Positions 40,101-51,854 of a stretch of DNA of 64,000 nucleotides are shown piece after piece. How positions within the stretch are numbered: position 1 is the stretch's first letter; every line of letters begins with the position of its first letter. Origin of the DNA: Xiphias gladius (taxonomy: Eukaryota; Chordata; Actinopteri; Istiophoriformes; Xiphiidae); assembly GCF_016859285.1 (NCBI RefSeq), contig NC_053416.1:17945423-18009422 (forward strand), in the 5' to 3' direction. The notes below the pieces were generated by a model. That model ran no database searches. It was given only the letters and a program-made list of their open reading frames with translations, and was not told where the DNA came from. Made by a program: the position numbers and the translations under genes.

Positions 40101-40393
40101 TCTATTTGTTGGTGAGTGCTTGGCATTCCTGCCCTACAGGACTCCAGTTACCACCATTGGTGAGTATTTCATTATACTGTAGATAAACCTTATTTACTGT
40201 ACTGAGTCCATTTACTCTCAAAACTCTGTGTCTCCCAGTGGGAAGTCCCATCTCAGTCCCAAAGCGTGTCACACCTACTGAGGAGGAGGTCGACCACTAT
40301 CACAGACTTTACATGGAGGCCCTGTCCAAGTTATTCCATGAACACAAGGTCAGCTGTGGACTTTCTGAGAGTCACAAGCTTCGGATTATTTAG
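37112..40393 (+). CDS. mogat3: Monoacylglycerol O-acyltransferase (DGAT2 family), MOGAT3-like
   Basis: These ER-membrane enzymes transfer an acyl group from acyl-CoA to monoacylglycerol to make diacylglycerol. Seven exons join in phase: 37112-37193, 37400-37507, 38468-38538, 39074-39278, 39678-39852, 39975-40159, 40239-40393 (326 residues; human MOGAT3 341). Features in order: an N-terminal hydrophobic hairpin (WVLSFLFLG, then ILIVYLMFTSWWLLSTLYFI), FRDFFPIKLVKTAEL, the catalytic HPHG motif at residues 105-108 (GCHPHGIMCTGAF), GICPVSK, GGAAESL, RKGFVKVAL, LVPVYSFGEN, and the tail TPTEEEVDHYHRLYMEALSK. The segment after GFAPCLF is shorter than usual (see findings). MOGAT2 is the main alternative; the position next to nyap1 and srrt favours MOGAT3. 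The gene is on the strand opposite to its neighbours. Confidence 0.88.
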
Positions 40394-40720
40394 ACATTTC
40401 ACTGCCACATGAACTTTGTAGCAGTGTTTTTATTTGCAGCATTTGATGGGGCTCATCTTAAATGGGACTTACAGTGTGGATCTGATGAGATGAACCTGAT
40501 CTTCAACAACAGACGGACTTTGCAGGTCTCTGTGTTCACACTGTAAGTTCTTTCTGTATTTGAAAATATTTAACATGAATATGTGCCTTAAATAATTATT
40601 AAGATGTGACGACCATTGTGTGAGAATGCTGTGTTCACAAAGCAGTGAAAAAACTGACAGTGTCTTGGAATACTATATTTGACATGATGTGAAACTTTTG
40701 ATGAAAGGCCACACGCTGCA

Positions 40721-40726
40721 AATAAA
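40721..40726 (+). terminator. mogat3: Polyadenylation signal for mogat3
   Basis: AATAAA about 330 nt after the mogat3 stop codon, the first canonical signal downstream on the plus strand. Confidence 0.55.
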
Positions 40727-41393
40727 TGACTGCTTATGTCAAAATGGGTTTGCATGCTTCCTTTTCTCATAGTTTGTTGTATAAAAGTTATAAGGATGGT
40801 GCAAAGTGCGTAATGAGGTCAAAACAAGAATGAGACTGTGCTGCATTTTTTTTTACCTGTGATTTACATAATGTATGAAAAGGGCCATCTTCAGAACTTT
40901 TAGATTTAGTCAAAAGCTGTATTTTTTTTTTTTTTTTACATTGTCACATATTATGTAGAGCAAGAGGCTGCATTTGGTATTATTGTCTTTAAACAGATCT
41001 GAATATTTCTTGCACCACTGCAAGCCTTCTGCAGTGCTAGTTAACAGCTGGGTCAAATAAGATGCCCAGCAGACGTCCACATAGGTAATTCAATGGTTTA
41101 CCCAGTAGAGGGCAACCATTCCTCGCCCCACTTCAATTTCCTTACCAGAAAGGTTGTGGGTCTGGAAACACGCCACAATCGAAATTTCAAAACTTCTCCA
41201 GATTTGGATATAAGCACCAATGCACAAAAACACATCACAACATCTTGCTGAAAATTAAATGAATGTGTTTTCTGTCAGGCTATTCTGGCTGCTTTTCTGT
41301 ATCCTTTGGTTGTTCTGATCTGCCTTAAGTCACACACAATTGGATTTTACTTGATAAATAATTTAATACATATTAATGTAGTTAGATCATAAC

Positions 41394-41399
41394 TTTATT
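41394..41399 (-). terminator. srrt: Polyadenylation signal for srrt
   Basis: TTTATT on the plus strand (AATAAA on the minus strand), about 150 nt after the srrt stop codon. Confidence 0.6.
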
Positions 41400-41548
41400 G
41401 AGGAACAAGTTTACAGCAGAAGATTTCTCCAGTTGCACAATAATTACCAGATGAAATATTTAAGAAAAGAAATAATCTAATTACTACAAAAAGCGAGAAG
41501 AACACAACATGGTTAAAGATTGGAGATTGCAGGGACCAAGTGAACCTT

Positions 41549-44500
41549 CTAAAAGAAGTCCATATCATCTGGTGCATCCAGGTCACGATATTCAATGATG
41601 TTGCGTGGATCACCTCGTGACATTCTAAGATGGTTGATGGTGCAAGGGGAAAAACAAAGACCCAGGAAAGAAGAAGAAAATTATTATTAAAAAAAATGGA
41701 GATTCAAAATTCTCCAAGAGCAGAAATAGAGAGACAGCTCATAGCAAAGTAAAGATCACACGTACAGTGGTCTCACCTAATGTTGCGTGGCTTCCCCAGG
41801 TAGCCACCTTGTCCGCGGAAGTTGTCATAGTTGCCTCTGCCTCCTCCGTATTGGTTGGGGGGATAAGGAGGTCCACCTGTTGAAACAAAGGAGTCACAGT
41901 CAACACAAAAGCAGTGTCCCGACTGACAAACACACTCCCACTGTCAGCACGAAGAAAAAAAATCAAATAAATTGAAATAAAATTCAAACAAATTTAATTG
42001 AAAACAGTACAGTCAGAGAACATACCACCATAGCCCATTAGCGGTGGTCGAGGCTGTCCAAAGCCCATTGGACCCTGAAGACCTTGAGGAGGAAATGGCA
42101 TGCTGGGAGAAAGCAAACCTGTAGGACAAAAACACCCAGAGAAAAATAATGAAGTCATACTGTTGTGGCTACTATATGATTTCATTGTTTAAGTTCCGGT
42201 GTGCCACGGTGAACAGATCCATTTATTCAGTCAGTCTTTATTAAAGAACCACAATCCTTTATCATGAGTATCTGAGCTGATAAGACAGAAATGTTGACCT
42301 TGACCTGGGCCGGGAAGAGGAGGAAGTTTCATCTCTGGCAGCGACGGTCTCTTGGCATCCATCAGGAAATTGTTAAAGAACACCACCTCCTTTTTCACTT
42401 CTTCAATTTTGTCCCCATGTTTGTTCAGGATGTGTTTCCGTACAAACTCTGGGCCCTGGAAATTAATTTGATGCACAATAAGAATCAAGCAACACAACAG
42501 TGAATGAAAATGCAGTCCTCTACTGGTCTTGAAGCCCATCACATCTCCATGAGTTGTACAGTTCTGATTTCTTTGCTTTACAAGCGCTCACCTTAAATTT
42601 CTTGCCACTTAGTGGGCATAGCCATTTGTCCTTTCCAAGCTCTTGAGTGTTGGCCGACACAAACTTCTCCACCTCCTCCTCAGGATCCTTGCGACCCATC
42701 TTTACTGCTTCTTCCTCAGACAGGACTTCTTTTAGACTAAACAAAGGACTAAGCTTCTCCTCCAACATCTTCTGCCACTGTTGCACTATTAGAAAAAAAG
42801 AGCAGCTTTAAAATGTGGTTAACTCAACCAATCCATAAAGTTACCAGGAAAATGCAGGAGGTATGAAAAGGTGTGACTAATGTTATTAATATGATTTAAA
42901 GCTATAGTTATACAAGAACTCAATAACAGGCCACCACCGTATCTTTATACAAAAATATATTTTTACATTGATATTCTATATATTTTAAGGTAAACAGCAA
43001 TTACACAAAACTACAACTTAAAAACCGGCAAGAAAATAATATATCATGTTGCACATTTTAAAGCACAGTATACATTAAAAACATCTAGACTGTTAAAGTG
43101 TTGATGTTTCAGTTGTTAAGAAAAGGCAGCAAAATGCTTAAAAAGCCTGTGGGCAAAATTGTGTGAAAGCTAATTGTGGGTCCAATCACAGCTAATATTT
43201 AACTAACAAAGGGGTTTGAAAGTTAAAAGATGCACATCAACTCCAGCACACAAAGTAAAAGAGGAGCACACATCTTTCCATCAAAGCTACTGTTGTACAT
43301 GTTATATGGGGGAAGGGAAACAAACTAACCTTCTCCGTGTGTGATGCGGTTTGGGGGGATGGGTCCACGAACATGGATCATGCCGCAGCGATTGGGCATT
43401 TCATCCTCACTCGGGTATTCACAGGTGTTGTAGTAGTCAATTGAATGCACAATACGCAGATACAAGATCAGACGGTCCAAAACCTAGAAAGACGTAGAGG
43501 AAGTCTTACAAAAGACGGACTGTAAAGAATTTATTATTTACTAAATTAGCCTGTTTGGGCCAGCCATGTGAATGACAAAATTTTATGATTTTATTAAAAA
43601 ACAAAAAAATCTCATATCTACCTCCAAAAGAGGGGGCAGCGCATAAACTGTTTGATTAAATATAATGCATATGATAGGAGTTTGTGCTATGTAAATTCCA
43701 TATTAATAATTCAGTCATAATGGCAAAAGGCAAACCTTGGCCAGTTTGTCATCCCTCTCCACAGTTGTCTCTGCAGGGTTCCCTTCCTTGGTGCTCTCCT
43801 CAGGATCCATCCCACTCCCAGAGCCCAGGAGCTCCTCCTCCTCCGCACTCACCTCCTCTATCAGATAATCTGTGATATTCTTAAGGATGGGGTTCTGAGC
43901 TGGCAACTTTTGAAATAACACACCAACACACAAGTGAATAAGTGAATAAGTCATAACCACATCATTTGAGAACAATGTTTAAACCGTGCACACACATGCA
44001 AATGTACTTGACGACCAATACTGTACCTCAGTGCTCTGCCCTTCTTCCTGGGACTTGTTGCTCCACAGGTCTCCTTTCTCGTCCAAAGCATGAATGAGCT
44101 TGGCAGCCAACTTGATGTCGTTGCGGAGCACCTGCTTGTGCTGAGTGATGCCATTAACATTGCGCACCCTCCGGGCCAGGTCCCTGTTCACCCCTGGTGC
44201 CAGTTCACAGTCTCGCAGCTGTGAAGGTTACAGAGTAAAACTGACTTTTCATCGCCTCAGTTGCAGTTTAGGATAGGCACCTGTTTTTATTACACAAGTA
44301 ATAAAAACAGGTGCAAAGGCCTAACCAAGGCTTCCCTGAGTCCAACATGTTGAGATGAAACTGTTTAGATGCGGGAGTTTTTTTTCAATACAAATGTTTT
44401 TTTCACTGCAGCTCTGATTCATTGACAAAAATGGTCTATAATTTCATCATGATAAAGTAAAATGAAATAAAAAGGGGAAGTAATAATGCAGTCTACATTA

Positions 44501-47500
44501 GTGTCAAGGCATGGGTTTTACATGAAAACAGAAAGTCCAATACCAGCAACACACTCTGCTTTACACATCTCCAAACCCAGGGCCCGGAGGGTGCGCAAAA
44601 GTAACAACTTATACATATAAATACTAAAACAGATTACCGACTGCAAAAATACACTCCTGCATATTACGATTACTTTAAATCAGGAGCGTCAATAGCTGAG
44701 ACTGGCACACTTACTCGAATGTTCTGAAGGTTCCAGCAGACCTCTTTGATATTGACACTACGGTCAAACGTTACCCAGCAACGTCTGAAAAACCTGAAAC
44801 AGCACAGGGTTCGCTTAAACATTATTTTGTAATCTTAGGCAACCTCTTGTTTTACACGATTTGTGACTAAATGAACCCAACAAACAAATCTCAGAGTAAG
44901 AGTTCTTTTTTTTTTTAAACCAACCTGCGCTCTGGATGGGGGTCAGACAAGCAAACACGCAGAAAGCCAGGGTATCGCCGGCAAAGCTGAGAGAGAAAAA
45001 AAGATAAGAATATTGGGTTAACCATCTATGATTCTACACCAGAGCCATTAACACTGCCTCTCTTGGTCAACTTACAGCAATAATCTCAGCCTTGGAAATT
45101 GTGGGAGCAATGCTCCTCATGAACAGAGAGCAGGTCCGGTGGAGAGGCCGTGGTCTGGGAGAGTCATCTTTGGGCTTCTTTTCTTCTTTCTTCTCTTCTT
45201 CAGCGTTCTCCTTTTGTTTCTCCTCTTCTCCATTAAATTGGAAAAGGCAGATTGGTGGGGCAAACTATAAGTTATTAATACTCAGGACAAAGACAATATT
45301 AAACAGTCTCTGAAAATAAAAATCAGAGGTCACACTATGAATCTGATTCCTCACCTTCACCTTCCTCATCCTCCTCATCCTTGTCTTCCACCTCTTCCTT
45401 CTTCACAGGTTTGTCAGAGCAATTAGAGTTGGAGTCTGAATCAGAGTCGGAGTCACTCTCTGAGGCACTGGCTTCATCATCACTGTCTCCACTGCGCTTC
45501 CTCTTTCTTCTCTGCTGGTAAATGATGAAGAACATTTGGTTCATTCCTGTTTCTTGTTAGCAAACAAGTCCAATAATGGAAGCAACACTAACCTTCTTGG
45601 GTTCAGGCATTTCTTCTTTGGCAGCTTCTTTCTCTGCCGCCTCTTTCACATCCTCCCCTTCTGCTGTAGCAGCCCTTTCTGTGTTTGCAGAATCACTCTC
45701 CTCCTGTGACAGAGTTTACTCTCATCACCACAGCACCATAAAATCTTTATTGCTTGGCCAAAACTTACAGAGAACAAACATACCTTCTCATTCTTGTCTT
45801 TCTCTACTGAAGGTTTGCGGTCAACATCCAAGGCTTTGAGGTCTTCTCTCTTTGGAGGTTCGGCACCCCCTGAAACAGATGCCGACTTCTCCCTGTCTTC
45901 TTCCTCTTCAGATGGCAGGTCCAAGATGCGAAGATCATGATCTGTCCCTCCTTCCATCTTTATCACAGCTGAAAGCAAGGAAAAGGTGTATGGTTTAGGC
46001 TACAACTGAAGATTTTGTCTTCTATTGAAGTACTATCAAGTACTCATTACGCATTATTATTATTTTTGAAACAAAAAAAGATAAATGCAATTTAGACAAA
46101 AATAAAGACTAACTCCTCATGTCAACATCATTCTTTAAATTATTTTTGAGGCCCCACCTGCATCCAGAACTTTGATGATGGCTGGGGTCTGCTCAATTTC
46201 CAGGGAGACGTTATCAAACCAGCCATTCTCCATCAGGAACGTGAAGACATTAAGACGGTTATGCAGGGCACTCTGGGCCTCTGCCTTAAGTCGGCTGGCC
46301 TCATCTGGGTGGTATTTGGACCTGAACCTGTGTCCAGAGTTGGGGTCCACAAAAAAGTGGGGAGGGAATGACGGGGGGTTGGGATGAACGGGATGCAAAA
46401 GTTAGAGAACAAATTCATATTATAATTCTATGTCACATCTGTGGAGACGAAAATTACAATGAGAAATTTGATTTACTAGTATATTACAATTTCTTTTTAC
46501 CGAATTTTCATCAAATAAGATTTTCCTTAAAATCCAGATGTTTGAGCTGTTTGTTGGGAAAAGTTAAAATTGGCAAATCGAATTGAAGAGTCTATACAAA
46601 ATGTCATAATTAAGATTTTGATTTCTTTATTTTGTATGGACTAGTTGTTATGAGAGGTCTTTCAGAGTATGCATGTTTTGACTTTGTGATTATTATAGCT
46701 AATTATTGCACATTATAAGAAAATTTGAGATTAACTCACCAAAAAATAAGGAAAAAAACACAACAGAGAGATTATAAAATTAAGCAGTCACAAAATCAGA
46801 ATTTCACATTAAAAATGTTTATCATTGAGTGGACTACAGTTACCTTTTGTTCTGCCAGTTTAATAACAAATAAATACAGAGAGGGCGTCTCTTCTGTGAA
46901 AATGCGCTCCACTTCACCCCAATGGTGTGTCTGTATACACACAAATTCGGTTTTGGGATTCGATTTGATCCGAATATAAAAAGAAAATTGTGTCGAAAAA
47001 GCATAAAACAAGAAAAAAAAAAAAAAAAAAAGATCTCCATTCGTGGAAGACTACTTGACTGTCTATCTAAAATCCCTGTTACTGTGTGTCTAAGAGCAGC
47101 TGCATTGTGCGCAGCGCATTCCCTTGCTGTCTAAAACCGGTTCTTGCGGTTCCACTTTTTCTCATCTTCAAAAGAAACGCTGTCAACGTAGTAGTGGGAA
47201 TGAAGGGAAGAAAAATGGGTTATGTCAAAACAGAAAAATTTTGCATGATACCTGTGAAATAAGTGTAATAAGCATTAATAGTTATTATACAACTGCATAT
47301 CTTGGCATGGTTAAAACACCAAATGAGAAAAAGAAAATCAACCCAAACAACAAATATGACTTTTTGGTCAAAGCTATGTGCAACTGACACAAAATGAACG
47401 TAACTTAAATCTTCAGTACCATGATTGTGTGTAGAATTTAGAGACATGTGCTTTTATTGATTTACTGCACAACATAATGAATAAAGTAGGATTCTTACAC

Positions 47501-49434
47501 TGCTATGGGTATACTTTACACCTGACCTGCTAAGTCATTTCATAAGACATGGGTTTAATAAACACCTATGGAACCCTCTGTCCTAATTCCTACAACACAT
47601 CTATAATCAACGAAAACCAAAATATGTGCACAAAGGGAGAATTTGGGTTGATTTTCTTCTTTGATAAACTACACGTTCTGTGACAAAAGTCATTAGTAAC
47701 AGACTCTGATTGTGGGCCTGGTCCTAGTACATGGGTGGTGCCTTTGGATGCTTTGGCAAGCAAAGCATGCTTTGCTTTGAAATCTGTTAATAACCTTAAG
47801 TGGAAGAACTATATCCTCTTGATAAGGTTGTTAATGCAAATACTTGATATATTATTCATCAAATAAGTATGACTACCTTTGCGTTCCATGATACACCCAC
47901 CTTAAGGACCAGGCCCAACCTATTAGATTGTTATTAAAAAAGTAATTTTTATAAGTAATTTAAAATAATAATAATGAAATAAAAGCCATAGGAGAGGAAC
48001 TGGAAAATTTTGGCGTTTGCAGATTAAGAGTGACTATAATAGTTCAATGACAAAAATGACTATAGCACCACTATGTTAAAAACTACTAATAATAATGAGT
48101 AAGGCTTATGTAGTAAGGGCAACTGATATCGTACCACTCTTCATCTTTATGAGCCAAAAAGAAGTCCTGCATCTGCTGTCTGCGGAAGTCAATCTTGTAC
48201 TCATTGTAACGTTTGACTGCCTCAGTCTCATCCACAGAATCATCCAAGGAAAGCAGGAACTCCTTAAAGCTCTTCATTATCGGAGGGGGAGGACCCAAAT
48301 CCATGTCATGGATGTTACCGAGCCTAATGGAAGAGAGAAAAGTTGGAGGGAGTTTTGGACGGGCAAGCAAAACCAGAAGCTTTCTTAATTTTCTGTGTGT
48401 TAGTAGAGTGATGAGCGAGATCTAAAAATATACTGTGATTGTGCTGTGTCAAAGTATGTTCTTTCTTTGGTCTTTTTTTCTTGGTTCTTTATTTTTCATT
48501 TTAACTTCTGTACAGACCTTATGTTTATACGCAACTACTTTCACATACTTTGAGATGGAAACTTGATTCTTACTGTCAAATGTTATGCTTCTTCTGGCCT
48601 TTAGGTTTTTGTTGAACAAAATTACCATGACATTCAACGACCAGCAGATCTTATAGTTGCAATTGTAGGAAAGTTAATACTGAATTCTTAAAGACATGTA
48701 AAACACATCGCATTTGACTTCAAAGCTCTTTGAACCCAGATTCCATCTCTCACCTTGCCTGAATCGGAATGCCATGATGAGGCTGCATTAGGTGCAAGTC
48801 AGGGTGGCCCCAGTGCTGTGGTGGGCCATAGCTGGGCCCTCCTCCACCACCATAACCCAAGTCGTAGCCCCCACGGTAAGGGTCTCCACCATGGTCGTCC
48901 CTGTCAAGGGACAGACAAAAGAACTTAAGCACCAGAAGATACCAGTTGTAAAGATTTTGTAACAGTGTATCTACTACTCTCACCAGTCTCTTCTCATGCG
49001 TTTCTGCTGGGGACTCATGTCGTGTCTGGGCGGGGTGAATCTCTCCCTACGACCTCTGTCATAGTCCCGGTACTCTCCACGACTACGCCGTTCCCTGCCC
49101 CTGTCCCACTCCCTGGGATATTGATTTCAGGAAACAAGAAGAAACATGAAATGGTAAAGGAACACTCAGATGTAACAAATATTAACCTCTTAACTCAGTT
49201 ACACTCAGTGTGAGAGCACCAGAGAGATGCCAAATAGTTGCCTTTTACAGTTTTTTTTGGAGATGAGATAGCTGCATGGCGTTATAGTCGTCTGAGGTCT
49301 CCCTCTTACCTGTCATTCCAGTCATCTCTGCGTCTGTCTTCTCTCTCCCTTGAACGGTCATAATCACTTCGCTCCCGTCTGAATTTATCCCTTCTCCTGC
49401 GATCGTACTCATCGTCACTGTCTCCCATCTCCAT
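41549..49434 (-). CDS. srrt: SRRT/ARS2: serrate RNA effector molecule homolog
   Basis: ARS2 is a nuclear protein that joins the cap-binding complex and directs capped transcripts to primary-microRNA processing, 3'-end formation, export or decay. Nineteen coding exons join in phase (881 residues from the ATG at 49434, or 879 from the MGDSDDEYD start at 49428; human 876): 49434-49310, 49112-48984, 48900-48754, 48323-48135, 46327-46158, 45968-45784, 45703-45593, 45514-45355, 45227-45076, 44986-44925, 44793-44715, 44218-44027, 43906-43736, 43483-43330, 42785-42592, 42455-42299, 42118-42026, 41876-41777, 41624-41549. Order: Arg/Asp-rich N-terminus; helical core with [20 protein letters not shown]; acidic/Ser-rich linker; RRM-like domain ([11 protein letters not shown] to [20 protein letters not shown]); the [11 protein letters not shown] zinc-finger region; Gly/Pro-rich tail ending [11 protein letters not shown]. 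The donor at 42299 could instead be 42305, which keeps phase. Confidence 0.96.
44277..44314 (-). repeat. srrt: Perfect 17-bp inverted repeat (hairpin) in an srrt intron
   Basis: GCACCTGTTTTTATTAC (44277-44293) and its exact reverse complement (44298-44314) are separated by four bases. In the transcribed (minus) sense the stem-loop ends 58 nt upstream of the acceptor of the exon starting at 44218, so it occupies the usual branch-point zone. No neighbouring target duplication is obvious. Function unknown. Confidence 0.9.
46328..48134 (-). other. srrt: Longest srrt intron (1.8 kb)
   Basis: It separates the exons that split the codon for Trp in [13 protein letters not shown]. It is AT-rich, with an A18-type run (about 47015-47031) and no recognisable element or exon. 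Confidence 0.75.
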
Positions 49435-50240
49435 GAAGAGAGAAAACAAACTAAGGTTACAATGTAGCACGGCGCGATTATAAGTAACATCTCTTTGAGC
49501 TTAGTCATCAATGCTGGCATAGCGTTGTTGCACGGAGGCTGCTTGTAGCCAAATAAGCATGCCAAAAAGAGGATGAAATCACTTTTCTAGTGATTCGTGA
49601 TCGCAAAATGAAGTCTCATTTCAGTAAACTCTTAATTGTGGTCCTTGCTCTTGTAATTCAAATGGTTGTGGAGGAATGCAGTTATATATAGAGAAACAGT
49701 AAAAGGTGGGGATGCCGAGAATACTATATTACGGAGATGATCTGAAAGAAAGATCAGCACAGATTGGGCGACGTCAATGTAGGTCTTTGTCTCGCACAAG
49801 TTACTGATAGTTAGACTTGGGTATACAAATTACCAAAAGCATTTTAGATTTAAAAAAACACTAACGTATGTGGGGATAAAGTTGTGGCTTCTCTAATCGA
49901 AACAATGTGAAAACGTTATTGTTGTAGCGTGGGCTAGCTAATGTTATCGATACTGCTACCTTATGTTAGCTCATATGCTAGCTACGTTAGCTAGCTAGAA
50001 AATTAGCGTTACTGTTCAAGTCGGTCTTAAAGCTAGAGAGCGGTTGTTTTAATAATAAGAGTGCGCCTGTTTGTCTTGCCAGTTTAACCCCAGTCTCTAA
50101 AATTTGATACAACACAAAGAAGCACTTTAAAAACCTTATTTGATTTTTGCTTGGATGATATTCGTGTTCGTCTTCTTCCCTTTCGCCGTCCACGTCTCTT
50201 TCTTGATGACGTACAGCGGTCGGTAAACAACAAAACGGAG
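49435..50240 (-). promoter_or_regulatory. srrt: srrt 5'UTR exon(s) and promoter region
   Basis: Upstream of the srrt ATG there is an acceptor-like CCTTAG near 49451-49455, so the 5'UTR is probably split. The segment near 50150-50225 has CpGs and a CREB/ATF-like site, TGACGTAC (50207-50214), and is a likely start region. The intervening DNA contains GCTAGC/GTTAGC-rich short repeats (49930-50005) often seen near teleost promoters. Confidence 0.4.
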
Positions 50241-51800
50241 CATTATCGCCACCAACTGGTTTGGAGTGTTAATCACAATTTTAACCCCTTCAGTTTTTAA
50301 TTTCTGTTTCCCCTTTAAGTAGATTTAAGGTTGGAAAAATCACTTTATTTCCCACTGTCTGACACAATCATTAATTATGTGTCAGCTTTTCATTGAAACA
50401 ATATGCTGTTTACACTGAGTGAAAATTTTACTTTATGTTTTTGTTATAGCTGCACCGTTCTACCAAATGTAAATATCCTGGGTGTCCTGTTCATCATTTT
50501 ATACACTTTTTTTCAAAATTTTGCCTGATACATTTGGTATCTTTGGAAACTTCTGGATCTCCATTAGAATTTAAGATAACGTTCTGTGGGTGTGAACAAA
50601 GGTTGGCTGCACAGCATGAGTTTAAGAGGTTAAAGCTACAGCAAATTTGATTTAGGAAACTGTGTTTAAATGTAAACCACCAGCAAACATGTCTATTTTA
50701 CTGGAAAAATACTGAAATAATTTGAGACAAAGATCCCACCTATGGAATTCATAAACACAACAGGCAACGGGGGCAAGAGGCAAGAGGGATAAATTTACCT
50801 GGAAATAAAAATATACATCCATAGGAGTACAGTAAATGCTAACTGTAATAAATCATTATTTTACTCCATTAGAATTATCAAGCCATAAGTAAATGGTAAA
50901 AGCATTTAAACTATTTATGTTTTTCCATTGCAGATTCCATTTCACTTTCCATTTACAAATAGACCCTTTTCGTAGATGACATTTAACATGTTACGGTATG
51001 AAAAGCACAAATAACAAAATGAATGATGGCTGAATTTCATTTAGCTGCTTCTCTTCCCTGGTCCTGCTGTTGTTCGTGCTGGCTCACTGTCACACCATCA
51101 TGGCTTACTGGGGCACCATTATTATTGTTATTAGTCACAGCAGTCCTTTTCCTACCATGACAAGTCAAATATCTGCTGTGAAAAAGGCATATGATACTGG
51201 TTGAGTGTCAGGTCTGTGGATTATCCTGAGTCTCAGGATTCCGAAATGCTGTTGAATTTTGTAACATTTTTTGGCCTGATTATCCTCAGTAATACAGTGA
51301 AATACTCATTTATTGACAGTATCTCATTGTTCATATTATTTTTTTTATGATATTTCTGGGTAAAAGTGTGCTCCATAGAAGCATTTGGTTTGAAAAGAAT
51401 GATCATTCTGCTCCAAGCAGCTGATTGACGGAGACGCTGGCTGGCACCATCTTGCAGTCTCTGTGTTTGGTGTAGCTTTGCAGTCAGTGGGTGGGGTTGT
51501 GCTGAGAATTCACTTAGATCATGAAACTCAAAACAGAGAAAACTGATCTAATCAGCCAAAATAACTGGAAACACTCATTGTGGTTTGACTTAATATTGCC
51601 TTAAACTAAATTTTATTGGCAGGTCTCAGTTGAAATTGTATAGAGAGAGTGATATACAACAGTTGGTTTGGGGTACTTTAATCTGAACCCACTGTTCTTA
51701 ATGTATACAGGGCATTCACATGATCCAAATTACTTTTCAACTGCAAATGAGGGGAATAAAAAAAAAAAGTCGCTGTAAAAAGATTTGGTATTCGAACAAT
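50240..51800. other. Intergenic region between srrt and the unrecognised small gene
   Basis: AT-rich DNA with no supported exon, repeat family or RNA gene. Confidence 0.6.
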
Positions 51801-51806
51801 ATTTTA
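51801..51806 (-). terminator. Candidate polyadenylation signal (ATTAAA) of the small gene
   Basis: TTTAAT on the plus strand reads ATTAAA, a common variant signal, about 50 nt after the stop codon of the two-exon gene. Confidence 0.4.
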
Positions 51807-51854
51807 ATAGATTCATCTCTTGTACTACTTTTGCTTTCATTATCCAATAAACTG

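Larger units (their letters stand above)
40394..41548. other. Convergent 3' region between mogat3 and srrt
   Basis: The two genes end tail to tail, about 1.15 kb apart. The stretch holds the mogat3 3'UTR with its AATAAA at 40721 and the srrt 3'UTR with its signal at 41394. Homopolymer T runs occur at 40848 and 40921-40938. No coding sequence. Confidence 0.65.

Noticed and set aside
40109-40140. Possible 32-nt intron (GTGAGT...CTACAG) inside mogat3 exon 6
   Set aside because: Far below the minimum vertebrate intron size, and the sequence reads through in frame into family-like residues.
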